DNA of 64,000 bases from Chitinophagaceae bacterium PMP191F (GCA_001302245.1 LGYU01000013.1:62001-126000); one strand, 5' to 3'; shown: positions 46,731-55,626, counted from the first letter of the stretch. Numbers and translations are program-made. Notes: generated by a model not told the origin, from the letters alone.

Positions 46731-49079
46731 TTAAAATTCAATTTTGTAGTTGATAATAGGTAAAATGCCTATCTGGTATTCTGCATACACAGATGATGTA
46801 AGCGGATCGAAATAGTTATCGTAAATATTTTTGCGGTTGGTTACATTCTGTATATCCAGCGACAGTGTACTGGTCATTGCACGCATGTTCCATTTAATGC
46901 TGCCACGCAGGTCTGCACGGAAATAAGCCGGGTTCTTTAACGAGAAGGCCTGTTTTTCATAATAAATGGTATAACCCTTAGCTTTTGATTCCTCTACATT
47001 GATAGGAGTGGTGCGATATCCACCGGCATAGGTTATTTTGATGTTGAAATCGAACGACCTTTTTTGCGAGGGCTGTACAAATTCTTTACCTGCAATAAAA
47101 GTCCCGATGTAGTTGCCATTATAACGGGTATTGCGTTCTACCTGGTCAAGTGCTTTGTACTTAGCCTGGTAGAAAGAACTGGTGAACATGTAATAGAAGT
47201 TGTCGTGCAGATATTTTTCCAGTGAAATTTCTATTCCATAGTTCCTGCCGGTTCCTTTGTTCACCAGTTTCTCGGTAATAAATCCCCCTTCAATATTGAC
47301 TGTAGAGAAGGTTTTATTAATATCGTTTTCAACAGGTACGTTGGTAAGATGCTGATAGTATACTTCTGTTTTCAGCCGCAGGTGCGGGTTCAGCGTTTTA
47401 CTGTACGACAATACAAAGTGATGCGCTTTGGTAAGTCCTAGGTTTTTATTGAAATAATCTGTATGGCCGCCTGCCTGTTGTTTGGCAAAGTAAATACCCA
47501 TAGACTGCATCTGGCTGTGCAGGCCATAACCGAATGACAGTGAATTGCGGCGATCAATATCCCATTTTACCGAAGCACGTGGTTCCAGGGATGCGGTATT
47601 GTTATGCGTCAGCAACAGGTAATGAAGTCCTGTATTGAACGACAGATTATTGGTTGCACGATGCTGCCATTGACTGTATAACTGTATCGTCTGTGTATTT
47701 CCGGATGTATTGATGGTTTCCAGTACAGGAGCACCCGGGTTTTCACGGGAAAGCATGTAATAGTTGAAATGTATAAAGGTGATATTAGCGCCCGCCCTTA
47801 ATATATTCCGGGTATTGAATTTGTGATTCAGTACAGCCGCAATATTGATCTTGCTGGTCTTATCTTTTCCCCTGAAGGTTTCTGAATTGCTTTGATCCTC
47901 TTCACGATAGTGCTGATCACTTGAATTGCTGACATAAGAATAGGCTACTGATGAACGCAGGCTGGTATTATTGCTCAGTACCAGCATATTGGTAGCGCCG
48001 GCAGCACCCGTGTTCGCTTTAAACGTAGTGCTATAACGATCGTTGTCATGTTCCCATTTGGTAGAATCGTCATCTATTTTTTTGGTAAAATCACTCAATC
48101 CCGCAAATCCGAACAAAGTGAAATAGCTGCCTTTATTGCCGGTAGGCAGATAAATATTGTAAGACAGATCCTGGAAATCTGTACTGCCGCCGGTGAACTT
48201 CATGCCCAGCTTTTGCAGTAAACCCAATGTTGAATAACGGTAATTAACCAGGTAAGAACCTTTATAGAATTTCATTAAAGGTCCTTCTGCAGCCAGGTTC
48301 AGTCCCAGGATGCCTGCTTGTGCAGTATATTCTCTTTTCTCATTATTACCACGACGTAACTTCAGATCAAATACACCACTCAGTGCATTGCCGTATTCTG
48401 CAGCAAAAGCGCCGGTAATAAAATCAGAGTTGGATAACAGTTGTGTACTTAAGATGGAAATGCCACCACCGCTGCTGCCCGGAGCTGCAAAGTGATTGGG
48501 GTTTGGAATATCCACGCCTTCCATACGCCACAGTAAACCATTGGGTGCATTACCACGGATCACGATATTGTTATTGCCATCAAAAGAAGAGTTAACTCCT
48601 GCAAAAGCTGTTACCATACGTAAAGGATCATTTACTGCTGCTGCATAACGTTGTGTCTCTTCCACGGTAAAAGCACGCGTACTTACTACGCTCATATCAT
48701 TCAGGGGGCGGTTTCTTTTGCTGTTGGCCGTTACCACCACTGCTTTTTCTGCTTTGATATCTGCTTCCATCGGAATGGTGAGCACAACTTCTTTACCGTT
48801 GTTAACATCAATGTTGTCGAGTACTACTTCTTTAAAACCGATGTGTGTTACTTTAATGCTGTGTTTACCGGTAGCTATATTGGTGAAACGGAAGTTGCCA
48901 GATATGTCAGATACAACTGCTGCGTTATCAAGTGTTATGGTAGCACCTGCAATGGGTGTTTGTAATAAATGATCTATTATATTCCCTCTTACTGTCTGCG
49001 ACATTTGCGCCTGCACGTTAAATCTGAGTACGGTCAGCAGTGTGAGTAATAAAAAGGATCGGTTTATTGTTGAACGCAT
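46731..49079 (-). CDS. TonB-dependent outer-membrane receptor with carboxypeptidase-like N-domain, no STN domain
   Basis: The ATG at 49079 (782 residues) opens a signal peptide ending NVQAQ; the TTG frame start at 49103 lies inside the promoter element. Residues about 32-108 form a carboxypeptidase-regulatory-like domain (VRGNIIDHLLQTPIAGATITLDNAAVVSDISGNFRF...). The plug follows (NNIVIRGNAPNGLLWRMEGVDIPNPNHFAAPGSSGGGISIL), then the barrel, ending in aromatic Phe (INYKIEF). It is shorter than SusC and lacks a SusD partner, so it is a general TBDT, perhaps for a metal chelate or small ligand. It has no STN signalling domain, which here sits on a different protein of the same island. Confidence 0.93.
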   Translation of the reverse strand: MRSTINRSFLLLTLLTVLRFNVQAQMSQTVRGNIIDHLLQTPIAGATITLDNAAVVSDISGNFRFTNIATGKHSIKVTHIGFKEVVLDNIDVNNGKEVVLTIPMEADIKAEKAVVVTANSKRNRPLNDMSVVSTRAFTVEETQRYAAAVNDPLRMVTAFAGVNSSFDGNNNIVIRGNAPNGLLWRMEGVDIPNPNHFAAPGSSGGGISILSTQLLSNSDFITGAFAAEYGNALSGVFDLKLRRGNNEKREYTAQAGILGLNLAAEGPLMKFYKGSYLVNYRYSTLGLLQKLGMKFTGGSTDFQDLSYNIYLPTGNKGSYFTLFGFAGLSDFTKKIDDDSTKWEHDNDRYSTTFKANTGAAGATNMLVLSNNTSLRSSVAYSYVSNSSDQHYREEDQSNSETFRGKDKTSKINIAAVLNHKFNTRNILRAGANITFIHFNYYMLSRENPGAPVLETINTSGNTQTIQLYSQWQHRATNNLSFNTGLHYLLLTHNNTASLEPRASVKWDIDRRNSLSFGYGLHSQMQSMGIYFAKQQAGGHTDYFNKNLGLTKAHHFVLSYSKTLNPHLRLKTEVYYQHLTNVPVENDINKTFSTVNIEGGFITEKLVNKGTGRNYGIEISLEKYLHDNFYYMFTSSFYQAKYKALDQVERNTRYNGNYIGTFIAGKEFVQPSQKRSFDFNIKITYAGGYRTTPINVEESKAKGYTIYYEKQAFSLKNPAYFRADLRGSIKWNMRAMTSTLSLDIQNVTNRKNIYDNYFDPLTSSVYAEYQIGILPIINYKIEF

Positions 49080-49094
49080 ACGCAATGATTTGTA

Positions 49095-49124
49095 ATGTGA
49101 CAACTAAAGAAGCTTTTCCCCCTA
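49095..49124 (-). promoter_or_regulatory. ECF-type promoter element, site A (TonB receptor)
   Basis: On the minus strand: TAGGGGGAAA, ten bases, GTTGTCACAT. The inner edge lies about 16 bases before the ATG at 49079. Same pattern and spacing as sites B and C. Confidence 0.75.
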
Positions 49125-49201
49125 TTGAGGATTTTATTTTTTACAAAAGTTGAAGAAAGCCTGAGAATGAGTGTATAAAGCATAACATGAATACGCATAC
49201 A

Positions 49202-50251
49202 CTAGAATATATTCACGCCTGCATTCCAGCCAAACCAGCCATGTACGTCTTTATCCCATAGCTTGAAAGGATGATAATTGCCGGTAGCAGGTGCCAGTTT
49301 ATAATTGCCAATAGGAAGATGTTGATTGGAATAGTATACATTAAAAGCTGGGCCGCCAAAAACAGCAAAGTGCCGTGTGATCTTATAATTAAAAAGCAGG
49401 CTGGCACGATTAAGAAAATTAGTAAAATCCCAGTTACCCTGGTATATGTATTGTGAACTCATCTCCGGGTTGAACGAAATGCGATTGCCCAATGAAATTT
49501 CTGTACCTATTCCATAACCAAATGAATAAGATTTTCTTTTATTATCTGCGTTAGCGCCAACCAGCAATATATTATACAGTTTACTACTGCCGGTTTTTAT
49601 TGCAACATTCACATGCTGCAGTTCATTGGAGTATACTGAAATTTTGTGATACCCTTTCCGTACAATATTGATCAGGCCAATGCTATAACCATCTGAAGAA
49701 TCTGCAATATTGATCAATCCTACCTGTATTCCTTTTAGTATTCGTGTATAGTTCAGTATGCCTGATACCTGTACACCTTCAGCGGTCCCTTTTGTAATAT
49801 TAGCTATGCCTGCCACCTGTGTACCATGTACTTTTTTGCTTGCTATATTAAAAATGCCCGCAACCTGCGCACCTTTAACGCTGTCAGCAACCTGGTTATA
49901 GATACCTGCTATCTGTGCGCCTGTAACCTGTTTGCGTACAGCATTAAAAATACCACTGGCTTGTACTCCCTGTACATAACCACCGGTTACATTAAATATA
50001 CCTGCCACCTGTACACGCTGTACATTCTTTGTATTGACATTGAATATTCCGCCAATCTCTACCTTGTTTACGCCTCCGTTACTGCCACCGATTATATTGA
50101 AAGAAAAGTCGTTGGTAACCTGCTGATGATTTTTGCTGTAAATACCCAGACCCGGTACAAAAGATATCTGTAAGCGGGCGATACTGTCCTGTTGTGCTGC
50201 TGCATGAAGCGATACGCATATTATCATGATCGCTAACAATGGGTGTTTCAT
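49202..50251 (-). CDS. Secreted 16-residue-repeat protein with outer-membrane-like C-terminus (LA_2272-like surface repeat)
   Basis: 349 residues with a signal peptide ending LHAAAQ. Residues about 61-198 hold eight to nine tandem 16-residue units of pattern V-x-G-[VA]-Q-[VI]-[AS]-G-I-[FY]-N (for example VQRVQVAGIFNVTGGY, VKGAQVAGIFNIASKK). The last 150 residues alternate polar and aromatic strands and end NAGVNIF, like a small outer-membrane barrel. The repeats resemble LA_2272-family surface repeats; function is unknown. It is a paralogue of the C-terminal part of the STN protein upstream, lacking STN, and has its own ECF-type promoter. Confidence 0.75.
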   Translation of the reverse strand: MKHPLLAIMIICVSLHAAAQQDSIARLQISFVPGLGIYSKNHQQVTNDFSFNIIGGSNGGVNKVEIGGIFNVNTKNVQRVQVAGIFNVTGGYVQGVQASGIFNAVRKQVTGAQIAGIYNQVADSVKGAQVAGIFNIASKKVHGTQVAGIANITKGTAEGVQVSGILNYTRILKGIQVGLINIADSSDGYSIGLINIVRKGYHKISVYSNELQHVNVAIKTGSSKLYNILLVGANADNKRKSYSFGYGIGTEISLGNRISFNPEMSSQYIYQGNWDFTNFLNRASLLFNYKITRHFAVFGGPAFNVYYSNQHLPIGNYKLAPATGNYHPFKLWDKDVHGWFGWNAGVNIF

Positions 50252-50265
50252 TCAATTGCTTTTTT

Positions 50266-50295
50266 ATGTGACAACTGACGAAAGATTTACCCCTA
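50266..50295 (-). promoter_or_regulatory. ECF-type promoter element, site B (repeat paralogue)
   Basis: On the minus strand: TAGGGGTAAA, ten bases, GTTGTCACAT; the inner edge is 14 bases before the ATG at 50251. Identical spacing to sites A and C. Confidence 0.75.
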
Positions 50296-50435
50296 TGGAA
50301 GCAAGCGTGAAATATAAAGTGTGAAGTAGGTTTTGTTGATAAGTTAACCGGGGACTAGGAATTGGTTGTTAAGTGGTGGCTATTGGTTAAATGCAATTGC
50401 CGGTTCACGAACACAAAACTCCAAACCCGGAACAG

Positions 50436-52277
50436 TTAGAATAAACTAAACCCAATATTCCAGCCAAACCAACCGACAGCATTATCTTCTTTACTGATGG
50501 TGAGTGGATGGATGTTTTTGGGTGGGAAGAATGCTGCATAGCCGGCCACTGCGGTTTTCTGGTCCGATTGATAGATACTGAAAGAAGGGCCTGCAAAGAC
50601 AGAAAAATATTTACCCAAGTTAATATGCAGATGTGCTGTGAAGCGTGTCATGATATTGCCATAATCCCAGCTTCCAAGATAAATATATTGTGAAGTGATC
50701 TCCGGATTGAGCGTAATGCGTTTGCTGAAAGTTATTTCATGCCCCATACCATAGCCTAAGGAATATATCTTCTCATCTTTTTTGGGCGTACTGCTGAGTA
50801 ACAGGATGCTGTATAATTTTTTATTACCGGTTTTAAAGGCAGCATTCAGATCCAGTACTTCGGAAGTATAAAAATCAAATTTGTGATATCCTTTAAATAC
50901 AAGATTGACCAGGCCAATACTATAACCTTCAGAAGTATCACAAACATTGATCAGACCGATCTGTACGCCTTTCAAACGTTTGGTATAATTGAATATACCC
51001 GACACCTGCGCTCCCTCAATATCTGCTTTAGCAACATTCAGGATGCCCGATATCTGGGCACCGAATACATACCTGCGTGAAAAATTGGAGATGCCTGCCA
51101 GTTGTAATCCGCGTACGCTGTCTGTAGTATGATTATATACACCTGCTATCTGCCAGCCGGTAAATTCTCCCTGTACATAGTTGTTAACGCCGGCAATCTG
51201 CGCACCCGTAACATTATCAAACACAGTATTATTGATACCACCTATCTGTGCACCATCTACTTTACCTCCTGTAACATTAAACAGGCCTGCAATCTGTGCC
51301 AGCCGTACATCTTTTTTATTGATGTTGAACAAACCTGCCAGCTCAAATGCTTTTGTGCCACCGGTATAGCCACCCAGGATATTGAAAGATAATTTATTAC
51401 TTACCTGCGGAGTCAGTTTCCCCTGTGTGCTGATACCCGGCAATAGCGATATCTGGAAAGGCCGGTCTGCAAAAAATCTTTTCAGGTTGATACTTTGTAT
51501 TTTCTGTTTGGCAGACAACAGGAATTTACCGGCAGCGGTTTTTTCTACTTGCGGTCCGTGAATAGCCACCAGTTCAGGAACAGAAAAAGAATCCTTTGCA
51601 GGAATGGTGATCACTTCGGGCCGTTCAAAATCCACCGGGCTGATGGTTTCAGTGGCAGCAGCGGTTTCTTCCGGTATAATAGCTATAATGATCTGCTGAT
51701 TAAAACGTGGTTGTACGGTAATAGTAGTATCCGAAAAAGAAGCCTTGCTGGCGGTAAGCGAAGCGGTTTTAAACCTGCTTTTCAGTTTGATCTCGAAGTA
51801 TCCCTGGTCATCGGTGAGTGTGGAGATCAATCGATCTTTTTCATACACACTTACTTCAGACATTTTTTCACCGGTCATAGCATTCATTACAAAACCGGTA
51901 ACCGTGTACAATTTTTCTTCACTGGGGGTGGTATTGGAGATAACGCTACTCTGTACCACAGCCCTGCGCAGAATAATGTAATTATTGTTTTCAAGATAAG
52001 TATACTTGTTCTTCAACAGTTGATCCAGTATCTGCCGGATGGTTCTATCGCTTGCAGTACAGCTTACAATACTGTCGCGGGGAATGATATTCGTGTTATA
52101 AGAAAAATAGAAATTGCCTTTATTGCTCAATAGTTCCAGTACCCGGGCAAGGCGCTGTGAAGAAATGTCAACGGAAACCCTGCGGTCAAGAACACTCTGC
52201 GCCTGAATGGCAGTACAACTGATAATAACGAAGAGCACCGGTCCACATAAACGGATCAGCAAAACAATATTCTTCAT
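50436..52277 (-). CDS. STN-domain protein fused to 16-residue surface repeats (no TonB barrel)
   Basis: 613 residues. Signal peptide to about residue 27 (IQAQ), STN (secretin/TonB short N-terminal) domain about 30-107 (VDISSQRLARVLELLSNKGNFYFSYN, RTIRQILDQLLKNKYTY), carboxypeptidase-regulatory-like domain about 124-200 (LYTVTGFVMNAMTGEKMSEVSVYEK, DDQGYFEIKL) and a linker to 290. About nine 16-residue repeats fill 308-458 (VTGAQIAGVNNYVQGE, IEGAQVSGIFNYTKR), then a barrel-like C-terminal region ending WNIGFSLF. STN domains normally sit on TonB receptors and contact FecR-type anti-sigma proteins; here the barrel is replaced by repeats. It follows the sigma and FecR genes and is likely their signal partner. 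Confidence 0.82.
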   Translation of the reverse strand: MKNIVLLIRLCGPVLFVIISCTAIQAQSVLDRRVSVDISSQRLARVLELLSNKGNFYFSYNTNIIPRDSIVSCTASDRTIRQILDQLLKNKYTYLENNNYIILRRAVVQSSVISNTTPSEEKLYTVTGFVMNAMTGEKMSEVSVYEKDRLISTLTDDQGYFEIKLKSRFKTASLTASKASFSDTTITVQPRFNQQIIIAIIPEETAAATETISPVDFERPEVITIPAKDSFSVPELVAIHGPQVEKTAAGKFLLSAKQKIQSINLKRFFADRPFQISLLPGISTQGKLTPQVSNKLSFNILGGYTGGTKAFELAGLFNINKKDVRLAQIAGLFNVTGGKVDGAQIGGINNTVFDNVTGAQIAGVNNYVQGEFTGWQIAGVYNHTTDSVRGLQLAGISNFSRRYVFGAQISGILNVAKADIEGAQVSGIFNYTKRLKGVQIGLINVCDTSEGYSIGLVNLVFKGYHKFDFYTSEVLDLNAAFKTGNKKLYSILLLSSTPKKDEKIYSLGYGMGHEITFSKRITLNPEITSQYIYLGSWDYGNIMTRFTAHLHINLGKYFSVFAGPSFSIYQSDQKTAVAGYAAFFPPKNIHPLTISKEDNAVGWFGWNIGFSLF

Positions 52278-52304
52278 GGCGTGCCGAAAAACATGGTTTA
52301 ATGG

Positions 52305-53300
52305 TTATTGCAATACAATGTTGTCACCTTCATGCACCACTGTAATGCCGAAAGTACTACTAATAACAGAAAGAATATTGTCCAATGACTCATTTTCAAA
52401 AGTAGAAGTGAGTGGAAGGTTGCTTAATGATGGTTTTGCTATGATAATGTTTACATGATGAACCTCTTTCAGTATGCTTACCAGTTTCCAGAGTGGTGTA
52501 CCATCGCATACAAACTTATGACTGCGATAATAGTTGTAAAGCTGGTCGGTAGTGTTTTCTTTTGTCAGTGGAGCATTGTTACCTGCAACAATTATCTTTT
52601 CTCCTTTGTGCAGGGTTACAGTTTCATTGTTGCGGGTTACCTGTACAATACCGCTTTCCACAACTACTTCCACGCTGCTGTCGCGGTTCTTCACGTTGAA
52701 AGCCGTACCTACCACACGGATAGCCACATTACCGGTATGAATAATGAAAGGTCTTTTTTTATCGGGAGTTACAGCAAAAAAGGCTTCTCCTTGTAACTGT
52801 ATATTTCTTTCTCTGGCTGAAAATGTTTTGGGATAACTGATACTGGTTTGCTGGTTGGAGATAACTACCGAACCATCCGGAAGGGTATCTGTACGTACCT
52901 GTTTGTAAGCCTGTAAAGTAACCGTTTCTGCAGTGACAGATGTATTGTGACGTTGCAACAGGTTGAACGATAACCAGGCTGTACCTGCGGTAACTACCAG
53001 CATAATGGCAATACGCAACCAGCGCACAGTGATGGGTACAACAGGAGCACTTGGTGGTTTTATTGCAGGCGTGGCAGTTTTTTGTTTAAAACGTTGCCAG
53101 GCTTCTTCTTCATCTACGGTACTTTTTGCTGCCAGTTGCAGGCTTTCTTCCCAGATGATCTGAAAGTGTTCAAAATGTGTACGGTTTTCAGGGCTGGCTG
53201 CAATCCATGCCCTCACCTGAACGTTTTCATCATCGGTGGTTTCGCCGGTCAGATACTTTACCAGCAGTTCATCATTTATATTGTAAAAGTCAGGCTTCAA
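52305..53300 (-). CDS. FecR-family anti-sigma / sigma regulator
   Basis: 331 residues starting at a TTG (53300), as no in-frame ATG or GTG lies near the conserved start MKPDFYNINDELLVKYLTGE; the spacing to the sigma stop is 12 bases. The cytoplasmic N-terminal part (to about 92) is the sigma-binding region. One membrane helix lies near 93-114 (LRIAIMLVVTAGTAWLSFNL). The periplasmic FecR domain spans about 125-220 (RTDTLPDGSVVISNQQTSISYP, QGEAFFAVTPDKKRPFIIHTGNVAIRVVGTAFNV), and a DUF4974-like domain closes the protein. It should hold the sigma factor inactive until the STN partner signals. Confidence 0.95.
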   Translation of the reverse strand: MKPDFYNINDELLVKYLTGETTDDENVQVRAWIAASPENRTHFEHFQIIWEESLQLAAKSTVDEEEAWQRFKQKTATPAIKPPSAPVVPITVRWLRIAIMLVVTAGTAWLSFNLLQRHNTSVTAETVTLQAYKQVRTDTLPDGSVVISNQQTSISYPKTFSARERNIQLQGEAFFAVTPDKKRPFIIHTGNVAIRVVGTAFNVKNRDSSVEVVVESGIVQVTRNNETVTLHKGEKIIVAGNNAPLTKENTTDQLYNYYRSHKFVCDGTPLWKLVSILKEVHHVNIIIAKPSLSNLPLTSTFENESLDNILSVISSTFGITVVHEGDNIVLQ

Positions 53301-53312
53301 GTGCAGTTGGTT

Positions 53313-53882
53313 TTAGTTGTGGAATAGCATTGCTATAATGATCGGTAAAAACTCCACCAGCTTACTGCGCAATACTTTCAACGCTTTACCCATGTGGTTT
53401 TCTACGGTTTTTACTGATATATGTAACTGACTGGCAATTTCCTGGTACTTCAGCCCTTCAAAACGGCTGAGTTGAAAAACGGTACGGCATTGCTCCGGCA
53501 ATTCATTCATTGCTTTGCGAAGCCGTTCTTCCAGTTCTTTTGCCTGTATTTTTCTGGAACCCTGTTCTGAAGAGTTGTTGGTACGCATAACGTGTGCTTG
53601 GTAAGTTGCTTTTACTTTCCGGTGTTTGAGATGGTTAAGACTCTCATTATATACCGCTCTGTATAAATAAGCTTTTACCGAAGATTCAATAGCCAGGCGC
53701 TCCTTTCTTTCCCAGATCTTATAAAAAACCTGTTGAACGGTTTCTTCCGCCAGGGCGTCATCTTTCAGTATGGTATAGGCATAAGCATGCAATCCCCTGA
53801 AATGGGTTTTGAAAGCCTGTTCAAACACCTGGTCATAGCTTACAGACAATGGTTCAGTCAGTTGTACGTCGGTCAGTTCCAC
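53313..53882 (-). CDS. ECF-type RNA polymerase sigma-70 factor (FecI-like)
   Basis: The open frame begins at a GTG at 53945, but that codon lies inside promoter element C. The next in-frame start codon, GTG at 53882, is my choice (189 residues, normal family length). Region 2 is about 18-80 (FRGLHAYAYTILKDDALAEETVQQVFYKIWERK) and region 4 about 120-170 (LPEQCRTVFQLSRFEGLKYQEIASQLHISVKTVENHMGKALKVLRSKL). A short hydrophobic tail (FLPIIIAMLFHN) ends it. It should recognise the element found upstream of itself, the repeat paralogue and the TonB receptor. FecR and the STN protein follow in the same transcript. Confidence 0.92.
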   Translation of the reverse strand: MELTDVQLTEPLSVSYDQVFEQAFKTHFRGLHAYAYTILKDDALAEETVQQVFYKIWERKERLAIESSVKAYLYRAVYNESLNHLKHRKVKATYQAHVMRTNNSSEQGSRKIQAKELEERLRKAMNELPEQCRTVFQLSRFEGLKYQEIASQLHISVKTVENHMGKALKVLRSKLVEFLPIIIAMLFHN

Positions 53883-53929
53883 AAATTTTTTCTTTGATAG
53901 CCTGCCAAAATTACTATCGATAAAGGCAT
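53873..53929 (-). CDS. Possible 18-codon leader ORF overlapping the sigma start
   Basis: ATG at 53929-53927 opens an 18-residue frame (MPLSIVILAGYQRKNLWN) that ends in TGA at 53875-53873, seven bases beyond the sigma GTG start. If the sigma gene starts at 53882, ribosomes finishing this frame would reach its start codon, so coupling is possible. No conservation can be judged here. Confidence 0.25.
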   Translation of the reverse strand: MPLSIVILAGYQRKNLWN

Positions 53930-53936
53930 TTGCTCT

Positions 53937-53966
53937 ATATGACACCTTAAAGAAAAGTTTCCCCTA
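53937..53966 (-). promoter_or_regulatory. ECF-type promoter element, site C (sigma gene itself)
   Basis: On the minus strand: TAGGGGAAAC, ten bases, GGTGTCATAT. It agrees with sites A and B in all core positions and has identical spacing, so the sigma gene is probably autoregulated. Confidence 0.7.
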
Positions 53967-54086
53967 CGTGAAAGTGAATTTTTTTCAGATAAAATGTAAA
54001 TTCTTTCAAATGCTGGTTAAACATTGGTTTGGCAACGTTTTTCGGTTAGGGAAAACTTATCATGAAGGGTTCGGACCACCAGTTGT

Positions 54087-54659
54087 TTACGGCCGGTGAT
54101 AAATACCGGCACCTTCCTGCTGGGCTATATCGTAAGCTGCTTTTACACCCGCAGCAAACTTTTTGTATTCAGCCTTTGAAAGGTGTTGTGTGGTTATTTG
54201 GTTTTTGTCAGGGGTTTTACCTTCCTCGCCATACAACAGTTCATCACTGTTAAGAGGACGGGAGACCATGAGTTTGTGTACACAACCTTTTTTTAACAGT
54301 TGCAGGTTGAGTGTATCCTGTTTATCCATGATCCAGCAATAAGTTACAGTGATAGTGCGCGTATCAATATCACGCAGCTTATATAAATTATAGGAAACAG
54401 AAGTAACTGGTACTGCAATAGCGGCAGGATGTGCTTTGAACCACTCCTGTATAATACTATCGGAATAGTGATTCTGTAACTTCCGGATTGCTACTTCAAT
54501 ACTTCTGCCGATGAGGGAATAGTAATGAGATGAATCTTTGGGATCGTTGGTAACAAAGTGTTCAAAATGCAGGGTAGAAGCCGGAAAAGGTTTTGATTGA
54601 GGTCCGGAACATCCATAAATGCCGGTGATAAGCAATACAAACACTACAAAGGATTTCAT
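54087..54659 (-). CDS. Lipoprotein of unknown function
   Basis: 190 residues with a lipoprotein signal (lipobox GIYGC, Cys17). I do not recognize the family. The core appears mixed alpha/beta, with Cys residues at about 125 and 143 (TVTYCWIMDKQDTLNLQLLKKGC), and a basic helical C-terminal end (SKAEYKKFAAGVKAAYDIAQQEG). The gene lies 85 bases after the TPR/anti-sigma gene on the same strand, so it may belong to that second sigma operon rather than to the ECF island. Function unknown. Confidence 0.7.
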   Translation of the reverse strand: MKSFVVFVLLITGIYGCSGPQSKPFPASTLHFEHFVTNDPKDSSHYYSLIGRSIEVAIRKLQNHYSDSIIQEWFKAHPAAIAVPVTSVSYNLYKLRDIDTRTITVTYCWIMDKQDTLNLQLLKKGCVHKLMVSRPLNSDELLYGEEGKTPDKNQITTQHLSKAEYKKFAAGVKAAYDIAQQEGAGIYHRP

Positions 54660-54744
54660 GCGGAGATGATGGGGTACAGTGATAGGGGTAGCGGTTAAAG
54701 ATAATTTATAACTGTTATGCAGATATTAAATCATTGTGCCGGCA

Positions 54745-55626
54745 TTACCGGAGTTGTTCTAACAGGGAGGTAGCCTGTTGCTGATATTTTTTACTACCTG
54801 TATTGCCGGTAAGCGTGGTAAGTAATGGCTTAGCCTGTGCGGGCTGCTGTAGTTTCAGCCAGGTAAGTGCCAGGTACCATGTAATATCATTCTGTAATAC
54901 GGGTACATTTTTTTTCAAGGCGTATGCTTTTTGCAGGTAAACACGTGCACTGTCCGGCTGTTGCAATGATAACTGGCAAAGACCGTTGTAAAAATGAGCA
55001 TATACCTGCAGTTGTTTTTCATCCTGTGGAGCGTTTCCGCGTATTTCGCTGATACTTTGCAACTCATGCAATGCGTTTATATAATCCTTCTTTTTGTACA
55101 ATGCTGCTACCTGCTGTAATTCTATCGGTGTAATGTCTGCAGGTGTATAAGGGTTATAGAATTGCTCGTATGCCAGTTGGGTTTTATCAGGAACAGGTGG
55201 GGGCTGTATTTGTTTTTCAGGGGTATCAACTTTATGAATGTCTTTTACAATAATGGGCGATGATTTTTTTTGTGACAACAGGTACCAGGTAACACCGCCA
55301 ATAATGATGATAACAGCCGCAGCCACCCACCAGAATTTCCTGCGCATGGGAATGATGGATGCAGTGTGTTCATCTGCGTTGCGACGAATGCTTTCCAGTT
55401 GCTGTTTATATTGAAGATAGTTCTCGTCTTCCTTCGCTTCCCGCACCAGTTCCGGAATATCTTTCCAGTGATCCTCCGGGCTGTTCAGCAAACGGCCAAA
55501 TTCAAATTGCTCCTGTAGTTCAGGATCGGCTGCCACTTCCAGCAGAAAAGCCTGCCGTTCGCTTTCTGTCATAGTACCTGCAAACCAGGCGCTTATTTTA
55601 CGATATTGATCTTCTGTTAAAGCCAT
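54745..55626 (-). CDS. Single-pass membrane protein: anti-sigma-like N-terminus with TPR tail
   Basis: 293 residues. The N-terminal part (ALTEDQYRKISAWFAGTMTESERQAFLLEVAADPELQEQFEFGRLL) resembles the helical anti-sigma segment of this phylum. One membrane helix lies at about 98-117 (WWVAAAVIIIIGGVTWYLL). The periplasmic remainder has TPR-like helices (ALHELQSISEIRGNA, LPVLQNDITWYLALTWLKLQQPAQAKPLLTTL). Its start overlaps the last ten bases of the sigma gene, so the two are translationally coupled, which supports a sigma/anti-sigma pair. The TPR half could bind a partner such as the nearby secreted CHAT protein; that is inference. Confidence 0.78.
   Translation of the reverse strand: MALTEDQYRKISAWFAGTMTESERQAFLLEVAADPELQEQFEFGRLLNSPEDHWKDIPELVREAKEDENYLQYKQQLESIRRNADEHTASIIPMRRKFWWVAAAVIIIIGGVTWYLLSQKKSSPIIVKDIHKVDTPEKQIQPPPVPDKTQLAYEQFYNPYTPADITPIELQQVAALYKKKDYINALHELQSISEIRGNAPQDEKQLQVYAHFYNGLCQLSLQQPDSARVYLQKAYALKKNVPVLQNDITWYLALTWLKLQQPAQAKPLLTTLTGNTGSKKYQQQATSLLEQLR

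Noticed and set aside
51495-52133. 212-codon plus-strand frame inside the STN protein gene
   Set aside because: Antisense of the STN/carboxypeptidase part; no motif or RBS.
55271-55279. TGTGACAAC, the core of the ECF-type element, inside the TPR/anti-sigma gene
   Set aside because: It lacks the CCCC block at the fixed spacing and lies within coding sequence, so it is probably chance.
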